Of a stretch of DNA of 64,000 nt, positions 55,293-64,000 are shown piece after piece. The position numbers and the translations under genes are program-made. This stretch comes from Gordonia bronchialis DSM 43247. GTDB taxonomy: Bacteria; Actinomycetota; Actinomycetes; Mycobacteriales; Mycobacteriaceae. The DNA is taken from assembly GCF_000024785.1 (NCBI RefSeq), contig NC_013441.1, positions 5,144,603-5,208,602 of the forward strand, in the 5' to 3' direction. Position 1 is the first letter of the stretch. Every line of letters starts with the position of its first letter. The notes beneath the pieces are model-generated. The model was not told the origin of the DNA. It was given only the letters and a program-made list of their open reading frames with translations, and did no database searches.

Positions 55293-56483
55293 ATGCCATT
55301 GTTCCGCCTGGGGGATCACGGATCGGCGGTCGCCGAGATCCGGTCCATCCTGGCCGGTCGGGGCCTGCTCTCCGCTCCGTCGTCCCAGCCCACCGGCCTG
55401 ACCAATGGCACCCGCAGCGCCGACGGGTGGACCGCACCCGAGGACATCTTCGATGCCGAGACCGACCACGCGGTCCGTGCCTTCCAGCAGGAACGCGGCC
55501 TCATCGTCGACGGCATCGTCGGGCCCGCCACATACCGCGCGCTACGTGAGGCCTCTTACAAGCTGGGCACCCGTGTTCTGGCCTTCCGGTTCTCGGCACC
55601 CATGGTGGGCGACGACGTCGCCACCCTGCAGAGTCGCCTGCAGAACCTGGGCTACTACACGTCGCTCGTCGACGGCGTCTTCGGCGAGAGTACCGACAAT
55701 GCGGTACGCCTGTACCAGAGTGAGTATGGACTGTCCTCCGACGGCATTTGCGGGCCGGCCACGCTGCGCTCGCTCGAACGCCTCGGGACCCGGGTCACCG
55801 GTGGATCCCCGCACGCGATCCGCGAAGAAGAGCACGTTCGTCGCTCGGGTCCGCGACTGACCGGTAAGAGGATCCTCATCGATCCGGGAACCGGTGGGCT
55901 ACACCCACTTTCGGTGGGGGAGATCGCCGAGACCGAATCCCGGTTGCTCTGGGATCTCGCGCACCGGCTCGAAGGTCGGATGACCGCCGCGGGCATGGAG
56001 ACCTTCCTGTCCCACGACGGCCGCGGGCGCCCAACCGATGAAGAACGCGCTCGCGTCGCCAACCTGATGGACGCAGATCTGATGATCTCACTGCGCTGCG
56101 GCTACTATCCGAATCCGCTGGCGCACGGCGTCGCATCGTTCTATTTCGGTAACAGCCATGGCTCGTTCTCGACCATCGGACGCAACCTGGCCGGCTTCAT
56201 CCAGCGTGAAATCGCTGCTCGGACACCACTTGCCGACTGTCGGACACACGAGCGCACGTGGGATCTGTTGCGCCTCACCAGAATGCCGGTGGCGCTCATC
56301 GACGTCGGATACATCACCAATCCGGACGACGCAGCGACGCTATCGGATTCGGACTATCGCAACGTCATCGCCGAGGCCATCCTAGTCGCGGTGAAGCGGC
56401 TCTATCTGCTCGGCCAGGACGACCGGCCCACCGGTAGCTACACCTTCGCCGAATTGCTTGCCGCCGAAGAGATCTCCCGCTGA
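55293..56483 (+). CDS. cwlM: CwlM-like amidase-fold protein, zinc site degenerate
   Basis: I prefer ATG 55293, nine bases after GGAG, over GTG 55284, which abuts that site; this gives 396 residues. Two peptidoglycan-binding repeats occupy about 10-170. An amidase_3 fold follows from KRILIDPGTGGLHPL. The zinc histidine of the usual DPGHGG is Thr, and the later histidine in SIHAN-like sequence is replaced (ISLRCGYYP), so hydrolysis is unlikely. In M. tuberculosis the cytoplasmic CwlM is phosphorylated by PknB and activates MurA. That regulatory role fits this gene, although activity was not tested. Confidence 0.88.
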   Translation: MPLFRLGDHGSAVAEIRSILAGRGLLSAPSSQPTGLTNGTRSADGWTAPEDIFDAETDHAVRAFQQERGLIVDGIVGPATYRALREASYKLGTRVLAFRFSAPMVGDDVATLQSRLQNLGYYTSLVDGVFGESTDNAVRLYQSEYGLSSDGICGPATLRSLERLGTRVTGGSPHAIREEEHVRRSGPRLTGKRILIDPGTGGLHPLSVGEIAETESRLLWDLAHRLEGRMTAAGMETFLSHDGRGRPTDEERARVANLMDADLMISLRCGYYPNPLAHGVASFYFGNSHGSFSTIGRNLAGFIQREIAARTPLADCRTHERTWDLLRLTRMPVALIDVGYITNPDDAATLSDSDYRNVIAEAILVAVKRLYLLGQDDRPTGSYTFAELLAAEEISR

Positions 56484-56531
56484 GAGATCCCCGGCGGCTT
56501 CAGCATCGCTGCGGCCGGGCGTGAACCGCAC

Positions 56532-57332
56532 TCATCCCACCGGCACTGCGGTGCGTTCCCGCCCAGCAAGGTCGATCGCCGCCATCACGACGAGCTTCTC
56601 CAGCGCACTCTCCACCTCGAACTTCCAGCCGAGTCCTTCGTCGAGCTCCAGACGGAACCGGGGGAACCGCGGATGGCTGGAGACGACGTCGAAGGCGGAG
56701 TCCTTGAGGAATCCAGCGTCGATCATGCACGCCGTACACAGACCGTCCATCGGTCCGTCGAGGATCTCGCGGGCGACGTCGACGATGGACTGATCGGTCC
56801 ACGCCTCGAGCTCGAGTGCGCTCGGCAACTCCTCAGGTGCCCTGCGTGCCTCCGACGACTGCTGGTCCGGCGTCGGCGAACCTCCGCGGACGAGTCCGAA
56901 GGCTTCGACGGCGCGCACCCCGCGTCTGATCAGGTCGGCGAGCACGGCATCGAGGAGCAGTGTCGCCGCCTCCTCGTGTCCGGGCTCGGTGCGGATGCTG
57001 GTGAGCAGGACCGCGTCGTGGCTGACCGGGGAGGTGGGGAAGGCGACGGAACGCGGTACCCGATTCGGCGGGGCGTAGAACGCGGTGCCAACGACAGTCT
57101 TGGTCGTCGAGTCGATGGCGACCTGACCGCAGGTACCCCACTCCAGCAGCAGCCCGGAGATCCAAGCCTCCTTGTCGAACTCGCTCTCGAAACTTCCCAG
57201 ATCGGCGAAGACGGCGTCGGCCGACGACCGGTTGGAGTTCGCCGGATCCACTTCCCAGAAGACGCAGCGACGGGTGTGCAGGGGGAGCGACTCGAACGAG
57301 TCGAGATCGAGACGCACAATTCCAATACTCAC
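56532..57332 (-). CDS. GNAT-like protein (Rv3916c-like)
   Basis: The 266-residue protein starts at a GTG. The acetyltransferase-like core is VVGTAFYAPPNRVPRSVAFPTSPVSHDAVLLTSIRTEPGHEEAATLLLDAVLADLIRRGVRAVEAFGL. The usual QxxGxG/A loop is altered (EPGHEEAA), so acetyl-CoA binding is uncertain. A C-terminal extension (about 190-266) ends in a strand-rich part. It lies between cwlM and parB in the conserved order. Function is unknown. Confidence 0.75.
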   Translation of the reverse strand: MSIGIVRLDLDSFESLPLHTRRCVFWEVDPANSNRSSADAVFADLGSFESEFDKEAWISGLLLEWGTCGQVAIDSTTKTVVGTAFYAPPNRVPRSVAFPTSPVSHDAVLLTSIRTEPGHEEAATLLLDAVLADLIRRGVRAVEAFGLVRGGSPTPDQQSSEARRAPEELPSALELEAWTDQSIVDVAREILDGPMDGLCTACMIDAGFLKDSAFDVVSSHPRFPRFRLELDEGLGWKFEVESALEKLVVMAAIDLAGRERTAVPVG

Positions 57333-57478
57333 GTCACCACACCTGTCCGGGCGTCGGACGAAACTCGAGATGTGTTCTGTAGCAACTCATCTCGCTGGTC
57401 GGCGGGGATTCGACTTCGTCTGGCGTCACTGTGACATTTCTTCCGTGGGTACCCGGTAGGGGGATTCTCGTCGCCGAA

Positions 57479-58654
57479 TCACTTCGTGGGATCGATGACC
57501 CCGACGATTCGCTCGAGGTCCTCCACCGATCCGAACTCGACCACGATCTTGCCCTTTCGTTTGCCCAATCCGACTGTAACCCTCGTGTCGAGTCGGTCGG
57601 AAAGTCGCTCGGCGAGATCCTGGAGGCCCGGCATCTGCATCTGCCGGCGCTTCGGCGACGCGGGGGACCGGCCACCGGATCCGTCATCGCGGTTCGCAAG
57701 AGTGACCGCCTCCTCGGTGGCACGTACCGACAGGCCCTCGGCGACGATCCGCGCGGCGAGCGCCTCCTGGGCGTCACTACCCGTCTCGAGCGAGAGCAGA
57801 GCGCGTGCGTGACCGGCCGACAGCACTCCCGCGGCCACGCGTCGTTGCACGGGAATCGGTAGCTTCAGCAACCGGATCATGTTGGAGATCAGCGGCCGCG
57901 AGCGTCCGAGCCGAGCGGCGAGCTCTTCATGCGTGACACCGAACTCGTCGAGCAACTGCTGATAGGCTGCCGCCTCCTCCAGCGGGTTGAGCTGTGCCCG
58001 GTGGATGTTCTCCAGCAGCGCGTCACGCAGCATATCGCCGTCGGGAGTCTCCCGGACGATCGCCGGGATCGCCTCGAGACCCGCTTCCTGGCTGGCCCGC
58101 CAGCGACGCTCACCCATCACCAGTTGGAACCGCACGCCCTCGGGTGTGGGTTCGGGAAGCTCACGGACGACGATCGGCTGCATCAGTCCGAACTCGGTGA
58201 TCGAGTGGACCAGCTCGGCAAGCGCGTCTTCGTCGAAGACGGTACGGGGCTGATTCGGGTTGGGTTCGATCTGCGCGGGCGGGATCTCGCGGTAGACGGC
58301 ACCGACCTCATCGTGCGGGAGGGGAGTGGTGGCCGGCGCCGGGATCGTCGCGGTCGCAGTTCCGGTTCCGGTCTCCGATGAGTGAACCGAGGTACCGTCC
58401 GGACCGGCGCTCGGTACCGAACCCGTGGCAGGGGCAGAGCCGGTGGCAGGGGCAGAGCCAGCGGCCGATGACTTACCGATGACGACGTCGGCGGCGGCCG
58501 AGCCCATGCGCGGAGCGCCGGTCGCCTGATCGTCGCTGGGCCCGGTCGGAATGAGGGCCGCCAGGCCTCGACCGAGACCACCCCGGCGCTGTGCCGCGGG
58601 CTTGGTGACAGGCTTGGGAGCGGTCTTTCCCGGAGCGGAATCCTTGGGGCTCAT
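57479..58654 (-). CDS. parB: Chromosome-partitioning protein ParB
   Basis: The 391-residue protein has a disordered N terminus (about 1-115, including SAPATG repeats). The CTPase/parS-binding core follows: [52 protein letters not shown] and the helix-turn-helix [29 protein letters not shown]-terminal dimerisation domain closes it. ParB loads at parS and slides to build the partition complex. It follows parA by 79 bp on the same strand, and four parS sites lie nearby. Confidence 0.95.
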   Translation of the reverse strand: MSPKDSAPGKTAPKPVTKPAAQRRGGLGRGLAALIPTGPSDDQATGAPRMGSAAADVVIGKSSAAGSAPATGSAPATGSVPSAGPDGTSVHSSETGTGTATATIPAPATTPLPHDEVGAVYREIPPAQIEPNPNQPRTVFDEDALAELVHSITEFGLMQPIVVRELPEPTPEGVRFQLVMGERRWRASQEAGLEAIPAIVRETPDGDMLRDALLENIHRAQLNPLEEAAAYQQLLDEFGVTHEELAARLGRSRPLISNMIRLLKLPIPVQRRVAAGVLSAGHARALLSLETGSDAQEALAARIVAEGLSVRATEEAVTLANRDDGSGGRSPASPKRRQMQMPGLQDLAERLSDRLDTRVTVGLGKRKGKIVVEFGSVEDLERIVGVIDPTK

Positions 58655-58733
58655 TGGTGTCCTCCCGGCAGGTGGTGATGACAGAGTGTGCGAGGTTGCT
58701 GGTGTCGCGGTCCGACTGAAGCGGCTTTGGGCA

Positions 58734-59681
58734 TCAGGATGTACTTGACTCGGCGGTTGGCTCAGCTGTTCGTGCGCGCATGGCCAGCTCGCGGGCCGCG
58801 TCGAGATAGCTCATTGCTCCACGTGAACCCGGGTCGTATTCGATGATCGTCATCGCGTAGCCAGGTGCTTCCGACACCTTCACGCTGCGCGGAATGATCG
58901 CGCTCAGCACCTTGTCGCCGAAGTGTCGTCGAACCTCGTCGGCCACCTGGTCGGCGAGTTTGGTCCGGCCGTCGTACATGGTGAGCACGATGGTGGAGAC
59001 ATGCAGCGCGGGATTCAGATGTGCTTGCACGAGCTCGATGTTTCGCAGGAGCTGGCCCACGCCCTCGAGGGCGTAGTACTCGCACTGGATCGGGATGAGG
59101 ACCTCACGGGCAGCCACCATCGCGTTGACGGTGAGCAGTCCGAGCGAGGGCGGGCAGTCGATGAAGACATAGTCGATCCCGAACTCGGTGAGCGTCTCGT
59201 CCGACAACGCGTTGCGCAGTCGGTTCTCACGGGCGACCAGCGATACCAACTCGATCTCGGCACCGGCGAGATCGAGGGTTGCCGGCACACAGAACAAGCC
59301 CTCCTGACTCGGGCTCTGCTGCATGGCCTCGCGAAGAGTCACTTCACCGAGCAGGAGTTCGTAGACCGACGCGATGTCCTGCGCTCGGTGATCGATACCG
59401 AGTGCGGTGCTGGCGTTGCCCTGCGGATCAAGATCCACGACAAGGACACGAAGTCCGTGTAGGGCGAGTCCCGCGGCGAGGTTCACCGCGGTGGTGGTCT
59501 TGCCGACGCCGCCCTTCTGGTTGGCGACCGTCATGATCCGCATCTGCGCCGGGCGGGGGAGCTGGCCCGCGCCTCCCGGGGTCAGGACCTGACTGGCGCG
59601 TTCGGCGGCGGCAGCGATGGGGGTGTCAGCGTACGGCTGTGCCGCTGTTTCACGTGAAACACTCGGGTCCTGGTCGACCAC
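58734..59681 (-). CDS. parA: Chromosome-partitioning ATPase ParA
   Basis: I choose GTG 59681, seven bases after AGGAG, giving 315 residues; the open frame to 59828 lacks such a site and overlaps the rsmG end. The deviant Walker A is [17 protein letters not shown], and Walker B-type parts are FIDCPPSLG and [15 protein letters not shown] near the N terminus is encoded by a parS site, as in M. tuberculosis ParA (NVSRET). ParA gradients move ParB-parS complexes apart. Confidence 0.94.
   Translation of the reverse strand: MVDQDPSVSRETAAQPYADTPIAAAAERASQVLTPGGAGQLPRPAQMRIMTVANQKGGVGKTTTAVNLAAGLALHGLRVLVVDLDPQGNASTALGIDHRAQDIASVYELLLGEVTLREAMQQSPSQEGLFCVPATLDLAGAEIELVSLVARENRLRNALSDETLTEFGIDYVFIDCPPSLGLLTVNAMVAAREVLIPIQCEYYALEGVGQLLRNIELVQAHLNPALHVSTIVLTMYDGRTKLADQVADEVRRHFGDKVLSAIIPRSVKVSEAPGYAMTIIEYDPGSRGAMSYLDAARELAMRARTAEPTAESSTS
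59646..59661. promoter_or_regulatory. parS site 1, inside parA
   Basis: TGTTTCACGTGAAACA is a perfect 16-bp palindrome identical to the bacterial parS consensus. It lies within the parA coding region and encodes part of VSRET. It is the ParB-binding centromere-like site. Confidence 0.95.
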
Positions 59682-59824
59682 GCGTTGACTCCTTTGCCCG
59701 ACCTGATAGCCGCTGATACCTGTCTCGCCGGATGTGCCGGCCGAGATCTGCTCCTGGCCACCGTTCGCATTCTCGGCAGACCGCCTTCTATTCTGCGCTC
59801 TCCGTGGAGTCCACACCACTCTGC

Positions 59825-60544
59825 TCACCGCTTCTTTCCGCGACCGCGCTTGCGTCCGCCACTCTCAGTTCTTGTCCCGATCACGACCGTTGTGGGGGAG
59901 GGGAGTACCTCGCCACCGACGGTCTCAACACGCAGATCAGTGAGTCCGACGCGTCCGGCAGCAACCCGATCCCGTGCGATCTCATCGCCCGCCGACGCTC
60001 CCTTGATAGCCACCAGTCGACCGCCCGACCGAATCAACGGAGCCGACCAGGTGCAGAGTCGTTGAAGAGGTGCCACCGCCCTCGACGTCGCGACGTCACA
60101 TTGGCCGACCGCGGTCCGGATCGACTTCTCCTCTGCGCGACCGCGCACTACGGTCACCGACGACAAGCCGAGCTCTGCGACGGCCCGTTCGAGGAAGGCG
60201 CTTCGCCGAAGGAGGGGTTCGAGTAGGACGACGTCGAGATCCGGGCGAGCGATCGCGAGGGCAACACCCGGCAAACCGGCACCGCTCCCAATGTCCACCA
60301 CGGACTCACCGTCGTCGATGACTTCGCCGATCACCGCGCAGTTCAGAATGTGTCGATCCCACAGCCGTGGGACCTCTCGTGGCCCCAGCAGTCCGTGCTC
60401 GATTCCATCGGTCGCCAGGATGCGGTGATAGACCTCGGCCATTTCCAGACGATCTCCAAAGACTGCTCGGGCGGAGACTGGTGCCGGTTGTAGGTTTGTC
60501 GCGTCATCCGCGTCGCCGTGATCGTCGGACGGTCGGTCTGACAC
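59825..60544 (-). CDS. rsmG: 16S rRNA (guanine-N7) methyltransferase RsmG (GidB)
   Basis: The 239-residue protein starts at a GTG. EHGLLGPREVPRLWDRHILNCAVIGEVI is the family N-terminal signature. VVDIGSGAGLPGVALAIARPDLDVVLLEPLLRRSAFL is the SAM-binding motif. TSRAVAPLQRLCTWSAPLIRSGGRLVAIKG continues it, and the C terminus is Lys/Arg-rich. It methylates G527 of 16S rRNA (E. coli numbering). It sits between jag and parA in the conserved order. Confidence 0.95.
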   Translation of the reverse strand: MSDRPSDDHGDADDATNLQPAPVSARAVFGDRLEMAEVYHRILATDGIEHGLLGPREVPRLWDRHILNCAVIGEVIDDGESVVDIGSGAGLPGVALAIARPDLDVVLLEPLLRRSAFLERAVAELGLSSVTVVRGRAEEKSIRTAVGQCDVATSRAVAPLQRLCTWSAPLIRSGGRLVAIKGASAGDEIARDRVAAGRVGLTDLRVETVGGEVLPSPTTVVIGTRTESGGRKRGRGKKR

Positions 60545-60579
60545 TCTGCCCCCTTCGGGTCGAAGCTTGTTGGTCTCAG

Positions 60580-60595
60580 TGTTTCACGTGAAACG
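60580..60595. promoter_or_regulatory. parS site 2
   Basis: GTTTCACGTGAAAC is a perfect 14-bp parS core; the outer pair is T/G, so the 16-mer is not fully symmetrical. It lies upstream of rsmG. Confidence 0.93.
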
Positions 60596-60690
60596 CGGAT
60601 CACTGTGGCGGGGTAGAAGTTGTCCCCAGGGACGCCCGACGATACTGGTTGCCCCGTACGCGGGCCCATTGTGTGCGTGGCAACCCGCAC

Positions 60691-60706
60691 TGTTTCACGT
60701 GAAACA
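60691..60706. promoter_or_regulatory. parS site 3
   Basis: TGTTTCACGTGAAACA is a perfect 16-bp consensus palindrome, identical to site 1, in the gap between rsmG and jag. Confidence 0.95.
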
Positions 60707-60724
60707 TGTCGGAACGCACTTTCC

Positions 60725-60740
60725 CGTTTCACGTGAAACC
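60725..60740. promoter_or_regulatory. parS site 4
   Basis: The core GTTTCACGTGAAAC is perfect, flanked by C on each side. It is 34 bp from site 3 (start to start), close to three helical turns. Confidence 0.93.
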
Positions 60741-60770
60741 ACACTCGTGTAATTCCTTCTCCGGATACAG

Positions 60771-60799
60771 ATAGGGCCCCGACCATGTCGGGGCCCTAT
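60771..60799 (-). terminator. Terminator of the rpmH-rnpA-yidD-yidC-jag operon
   Basis: A perfect 13-bp stem (ATAGGGCCCCGAC and its complement) with a 3-base loop lies 15 bp after the jag stop codon. It should end the membrane-insertion operon transcript. Confidence 0.85.
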
Positions 60800-60813
60800 C
60801 GTCGATGTTCCGG

Positions 60814-61524
60814 TCACGCGTTGGGTAGAACGACCACCCGCCGCTTGGGCTCGGCACCCTCGCTCTCACTGACCACACCGTCCACGACCGCAACCGCGTC
60901 GTGCACGATCTTCCGCTCGAACGGCGTCATCGGGTCAAGCGCTTCCTTCTCACCCGACTTGAGGACGCGCTCGGCGACCTCCTTACCGAGACGTGCCAGG
61001 CGGTCCCGACGGTCGGCACGCCACCGCGCGATGTCGAGCATCAGCCGGCTGCGGTCGCCGGTGGCCTGCTGCACCGCGAGGCGGGTCAGTTCCTGGAGCG
61101 CGTCGAGGACCTCGCCCTTACGGCCGACGAGCTTGGTCAGATCATCACCACCATCGATGCTCACGACCGCCCGATCGCCATCGACGTCGAGGTCGATGTC
61201 GCCATCGAAGTCGAGCACGTCGAGCAGCTGCTCGAGATAGTCGCCGGCGATCTCGCCCTCTTCGACGAGGCGGTCTTCCTCATCCACATCATCGTCGGCG
61301 TCATCGTCATCATCGTCGGCGTCATCGTCATCATCGCCGGCGTCGGCGTCGGCGTCGGCCACTGCACTGTCGGCCGCGTCGTCGTCGGTGTCACTGACCT
61401 CCGCAACCGCACTCACGTCCGCTTCACCCTCAACCGATGCACCGAGACCGTCGGCATCGCCGACTACCTCGACATCCGGATTCTCGGTGTCGCGGTCACC
61501 CTGGGTCGCTGTTTCCGCTGTCAT
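60814..61524 (-). CDS. jag: Jag/KhpB-type KH-R3H RNA-binding protein
   Basis: The 236-residue protein has an extremely acidic N-terminal third with long Asp runs (residues about 45-85). A KH-type domain (about 95-165) follows with GGDDLTKLVGRKGEVLDALQELTRLAVQQ. The R3H motif is PMTPFERKIVHDAVA near residue 200. Family members bind RNA and influence cell elongation with YidC neighbours. It is 82 bp downstream of yidC in the operon. Confidence 0.9.
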   Translation of the reverse strand: MTAETATQGDRDTENPDVEVVGDADGLGASVEGEADVSAVAEVSDTDDDAADSAVADADADAGDDDDDADDDDDDADDDVDEEDRLVEEGEIAGDYLEQLLDVLDFDGDIDLDVDGDRAVVSIDGGDDLTKLVGRKGEVLDALQELTRLAVQQATGDRSRLMLDIARWRADRRDRLARLGKEVAERVLKSGEKEALDPMTPFERKIVHDAVAVVDGVVSESEGAEPKRRVVVLPNA

Positions 61525-61606
61525 CTCACATCACCTAACTTCAGTACTTCCACGACGGTGTGTCGTTCACCAACAGGTCTCTGGGGTATGCCGGGGCAGT
61601 GCCCGG

Positions 61607-62842
61607 TCATCGTCGGCCGCCGCGACGATTGCCGCTGCGTTTCCCGGCGTTCTTTCCGCCGCGGTTGCCGGTGTTCTGCTTCTTGGAGCCCGGCCCGGAA
61701 CCAGCTTTGGGACGGGTGGGTTTCTGACCCGGTTTGGGCGTGCTGCCGATTTCCGGTTCCGACGGCGAGTCCACCCCCGTCTTGCCACTGCCGCTCGTGC
61801 CACTGCCGGCTTTGTCCATCACGACCTTGCCGGTCTCATCGGAATCGCCTGTCGTGTCGACGACCTCGGTGGTCTCGCCATCACCGGCAGCAGCAACCGC
61901 CGGGGAGCTCTTCTTCTTCAACCGATCCGGCCGCACACCGGGTTTGGGGGCGTTGGCCTTCAGCTTCTCCTGCTTGGCGAGCTTGGCCTCTTCCTCTTCC
62001 TTGGCGATGCGCCCGAAGACGAGATGCTGCTGTCCGTAGGTCCAGATGTTGTTACTCATCCAGTACAGGAGGATGGCGACGGGGAAGAACGGTCCGGTCA
62101 CCAGGATGCCGAGCGGGAAGATGTACAGCGCCAGCATGTTCATCATGCGGGTCTGCGGATTCTCCAGTGCCGCCTCGGGCTGCCGTGCCACCGAGGCCCG
62201 TGAGTTCATGTGCGTCGCGATGGAGGCGATGATCATCATCGGGACGACGACAATCGCGATCTGGACACGGGTGAAGTCGATTGGCTCGCCCGGGTTCACG
62301 AAGGCCTGCCACTCGGTCACCGGCTGCGTGATGAACGACGACAGCGGCACACCGAAGAGTCGGGCGTCGAGGAAGTTCTGCACCTGGTCGACACTGAAGA
62401 AGTAGTTCGGTGTGTTGCGCGTCTCGGTGGGGGACATGCCCAGCTGTCCCATACCGGTGGCCGTCCGGTTGAACGACCGGAGCACGTGGAACAAGCCGAT
62501 GAAGACGGGGATCTGCAGCAGCATCGGCAGGCAGCCGAGGAGTGGGTTGAACCCGTGCTCCTTCTGCAGCTTCTGCATCTCCTCGGTCATCTTGACCCGA
62601 TCCTTGGCGTACTTCTTGCGGATCGCCTGGAGTTCGGGGTTGATCTCCTGCATCTTCTTCGTGGTGCGGATCTGCTTCACGAAGGGCTTGTAGAGGATCG
62701 CGCGCAGCGTGAAGACCAGGAAGACCACCGAGAGCGCCCAGGCGACACCGTCACCGCCGGGTGAGTTGGGCAGGATGTGGTCGAACAGCCAATGCCAGAC
62801 CCACATGATCCCGGAGACCGGGTAGTAGATGAAGTTGAGCAC
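61607..62842 (-). CDS. yidC: Membrane protein insertase YidC
   Basis: The 411-residue protein starts at a GTG and has five membrane helices. The family core is [71 protein letters not shown], where the hydrophilic-groove Arg lies in the first helix. The last 120 residues are basic and disordered, which helps ribosome contact. It inserts membrane proteins alone or with Sec. It follows yidD by 3 bp. Confidence 0.96.
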   Translation of the reverse strand: MLNFIYYPVSGIMWVWHWLFDHILPNSPGGDGVAWALSVVFLVFTLRAILYKPFVKQIRTTKKMQEINPELQAIRKKYAKDRVKMTEEMQKLQKEHGFNPLLGCLPMLLQIPVFIGLFHVLRSFNRTATGMGQLGMSPTETRNTPNYFFSVDQVQNFLDARLFGVPLSSFITQPVTEWQAFVNPGEPIDFTRVQIAIVVVPMMIIASIATHMNSRASVARQPEAALENPQTRMMNMLALYIFPLGILVTGPFFPVAILLYWMSNNIWTYGQQHLVFGRIAKEEEEAKLAKQEKLKANAPKPGVRPDRLKKKSSPAVAAAGDGETTEVVDTTGDSDETGKVVMDKAGSGTSGSGKTGVDSPSEPEIGSTPKPGQKPTRPKAGSGPGSKKQNTGNRGGKNAGKRSGNRRGGRR

Positions 62843-62845
62843 GGG

Positions 62846-63193
62846 TTAGTTGCCCCTCACTTCCGTCGGTGGTCTACGCCAACGGAACCCGTCTTCGGGT
62901 ACCGGGTCGTAACCAGGTTTGTGCCAAGGTCCACATTTGAGCAGGCGAATGACCGACAGCCACCCGCCGTAGCGAAATCCGTGTCGTTCCAGCGCTTCGA
63001 CGGCGTAGCCGGAACAGGTCGGCTCGAACCGGCACGTCGGCAGACGCATCGGCGAGATCCAGGTGCGATAGAGCTCGATGACAAAGATGAGTGTGCGCCG
63101 GGGGAGTAGTCGGACCGTGGTCAGCACCCGCGACCGGGTCGTCTGCTCGCCGGCCTCGGCGCTGGACACGCTGTTCGTCACCGGCCCGCTCAT
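62846..63193 (-). CDS. yidD: Membrane protein insertion efficiency factor YidD
   Basis: The 115-residue protein shows the family signature YRTWISPMRLPTCRFEPTCSGYAVEALERHGFRYGGWLSVIRLLKCGPW. The cysteine set in TCRFEPTCSxYA is complete. The start ATG overlaps the rnpA stop (ATGA). It assists YidC-dependent insertion; the N-terminal 25 residues are longer than in the shortest members. Confidence 0.95.
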   Translation of the reverse strand: MSGPVTNSVSSAEAGEQTTRSRVLTTVRLLPRRTLIFVIELYRTWISPMRLPTCRFEPTCSGYAVEALERHGFRYGGWLSVIRLLKCGPWHKPGYDPVPEDGFRWRRPPTEVRGN

Positions 63194-63588
63194 CGTCGGG
63201 CACCGGCTGCCAGTCGCGGATGCCGCCAGGCCGCCTCGAGCTGCTCGGCGAGTTCGACGCTGCTGCGCTGCGCCGCACTCCGGTGCGCCCGCACCACCAC
63301 GTAGGTCTCCGGCGATGGACAGCTATCCATGGTGGCGGTGAACGCGGCGCGGAGTCGACGGGCCACCGCGTGGCGGGTGACCGCCGGGCCGACGGCCTTG
63401 CTGACGATCAGCCCCAGCCACGGACCGCCGTGCAGCGCGACGTCTCGTCGGATGCGGCTGTCATCGGGCCAGACCGGCGGAACCGGTGACGCGTGCAGGA
63501 CAAAATCACGCGCCGAAACCCGCACGCCCGTGCGGAGCGTGCGGGAAAAGTCGGATCCACGTGAGATCCGATGGCGGGGCGCAGTCAT
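63190..63588 (-). CDS. rnpA: Ribonuclease P protein component
   Basis: The 132-residue basic protein processes tRNA 5-prime ends with RNase P RNA. GLIVSKAVGPAVTRHAVARRLRAAF is the RNA-binding signature in its actinobacterial form, where the usual RNxxKRRLR is TRHAVARRLR. It lies between rpmH and yidD. The rnpB RNA is not in this window. Confidence 0.94.
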   Translation of the reverse strand: MTAPRHRISRGSDFSRTLRTGVRVSARDFVLHASPVPPVWPDDSRIRRDVALHGGPWLGLIVSKAVGPAVTRHAVARRLRAAFTATMDSCPSPETYVVVRAHRSAAQRSSVELAEQLEAAWRHPRLAAGARR

Positions 63589-63636
63589 CGATCAGCGAAC
63601 CGAGCCACATGACGGACTCGGTTGTCGGGCCGACGA

Positions 63637-63780
63637 TCAGGCCGTGAGCTTTGCGCGGCCCTTGGTGCGACGGCTGTTCACGATCGCGCGACCGGCGCGC
63701 GTACGCATACGCAACCGGAAACCGTGCACGCGTGCACGACGACGGTTGTTCGGCTGGAAGGTCCGCTTGCCCTTGGCCAC
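63637..63780 (-). CDS. rpmH: Large ribosomal subunit protein bL34
   Basis: GTG 63780, behind a GGAG site, gives 47 residues beginning [30 protein letters not shown] and ending [12 protein letters not shown], the full-length protein. It marks the dnaA-proximal end of the operon, so dnaA and oriC should follow just right of the window. The 220 bp upstream of it must hold its promoter, but I found no DnaA box there. Confidence 0.97.
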   Translation of the reverse strand: MAKGKRTFQPNNRRRARVHGFRLRMRTRAGRAIVNSRRTKGRAKLTA

Positions 63781-64000
63781 GGTGACTCCTTGTGCTCCGT
63801 GCGTGACCCCGGCGGCTTGCGCCGTGGAACCACGTCTTTCTGGTTGGTCTGTTGATCCGGGAGCGGTGCCGAACTGATGTCGGTGGTATCGGTCGGCCGA
63901 CCTCGGCGGAACCGGCGATCTCTCGACCGATCCCATCGCGGCGGCCGCGCAAATCCGCAACCTGGATGACCAGTCGAGACTACTGAGAGACCGGGCTCAA

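Larger units (their letters stand above)
60545..60813. other. Intergenic region with three parS sites between rsmG and jag
   Basis: This 269-bp gap holds three parS palindromes and the jag terminator, and no gene. The parS sites are spaced about 110 and 35 bp apart. This is an unusually long non-coding gap for this packed locus, consistent with ParB loading. Confidence 0.7.

Noticed and set aside
59682..59828. Longer N terminus of ParA
   Set aside because: The extension has no ribosome-binding site and meets the rsmG end, while GTG 59681 has an AGGAG at ideal distance and gives the normal protein length.
60771..60799. Hairpin considered as a fifth partition or regulatory site
   Set aside because: Its GC stem with 3-base loop and place just after jag fit a terminator; it does not resemble parS.
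63781..64000. Possible oriC or DnaA boxes at the right edge
   Set aside because: No TTATCCACA-like box was found in the last 220 bp; oriC should lie further right, beyond the window.

Overview
The window reads as a GC-rich chromosome of a mycolic-acid actinomycete (order Mycobacteriales). The gene content and order fit Gordonia or a close relative best. The main evidence is the right-hand half, which follows the Mycobacterium tuberculosis order pcnA, mutT4, Rv3909-like, murJ-pseudokinase, sigM, anti-sigma, trxB, trxA, cwlM, GNAT, parB, parA, rsmG, jag, yidC, yidD, rnpA, rpmH. The right edge therefore lies just outside dnaA/oriC. Four parS sites sit at 59.6-60.7 kb. The genus is inferred from my memory of gene order, not from an alignment.

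Region A (1-9000, minus strand) is a methylated-amine nitrogen cluster. In transcription order it holds a cupin, a DmmA-type protein, an iron-sulfur flavoreductase, a heme oxidase (DUF3445) fused to a second DmmA, a second reductase, a second DUF3445 heme oxidase, an Amt transporter, a type III glutamine-synthetase-like ligase and the start of a class II amidotransferase cut by the window edge. Together these can be read as dimethylamine demethylation followed by methylamine capture through gamma-glutamylmethylamide and N-methylglutamate. The oxidase part looks like a tandem duplication of a dmmA-reductase-heme oxidase module, with the first heme oxidase fused in frame to the second dmmA. Candidate operators lie upstream of the cupin gene and of the ligase gene.

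Region B (9.1-11.7 kb) holds a glucosylglycerate-hydrolase-like GH63 enzyme, a short-chain dehydrogenase and a ketosteroid-isomerase-like protein behind a perfect KstR-type box.

Region C (11.8-21.3 kb) is the conserved MoxR/DUF58 membrane operon (Rv3689-Rv3693 order) followed by the divergent SpoIIM-like and RDD genes. A 13E12-type (DUF222-HNH) gene with its own LexA-type box sits between those last two genes.

Region D (21.3-40 kb) has housekeeping and metabolic genes: acyl-CoA dehydrogenase, HIT protein, TfoX-like protein, leuS, SdpI-like protein, SBF transporter, secreted CocE-type hydrolase, YqgE, MFS transporter, an aspartate-rich repeat protein, an EgtE-like PLP enzyme, TetR with glpD, a lipid kinase and pcnA.

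Region E (38.9-64 kb) is the envelope and replication-proximal block. Between murJ and sigM it carries an accessory segment of about 5 kb: a lipoprotein hydrolase, a sterol-desaturase-like membrane enzyme divergent from a TetR gene across two palindromes, a DUF2834 protein, an MpaB-like protein and an acetyltransferase. I saw no rRNA, tRNA, CRISPR array, insertion sequence or prophage.
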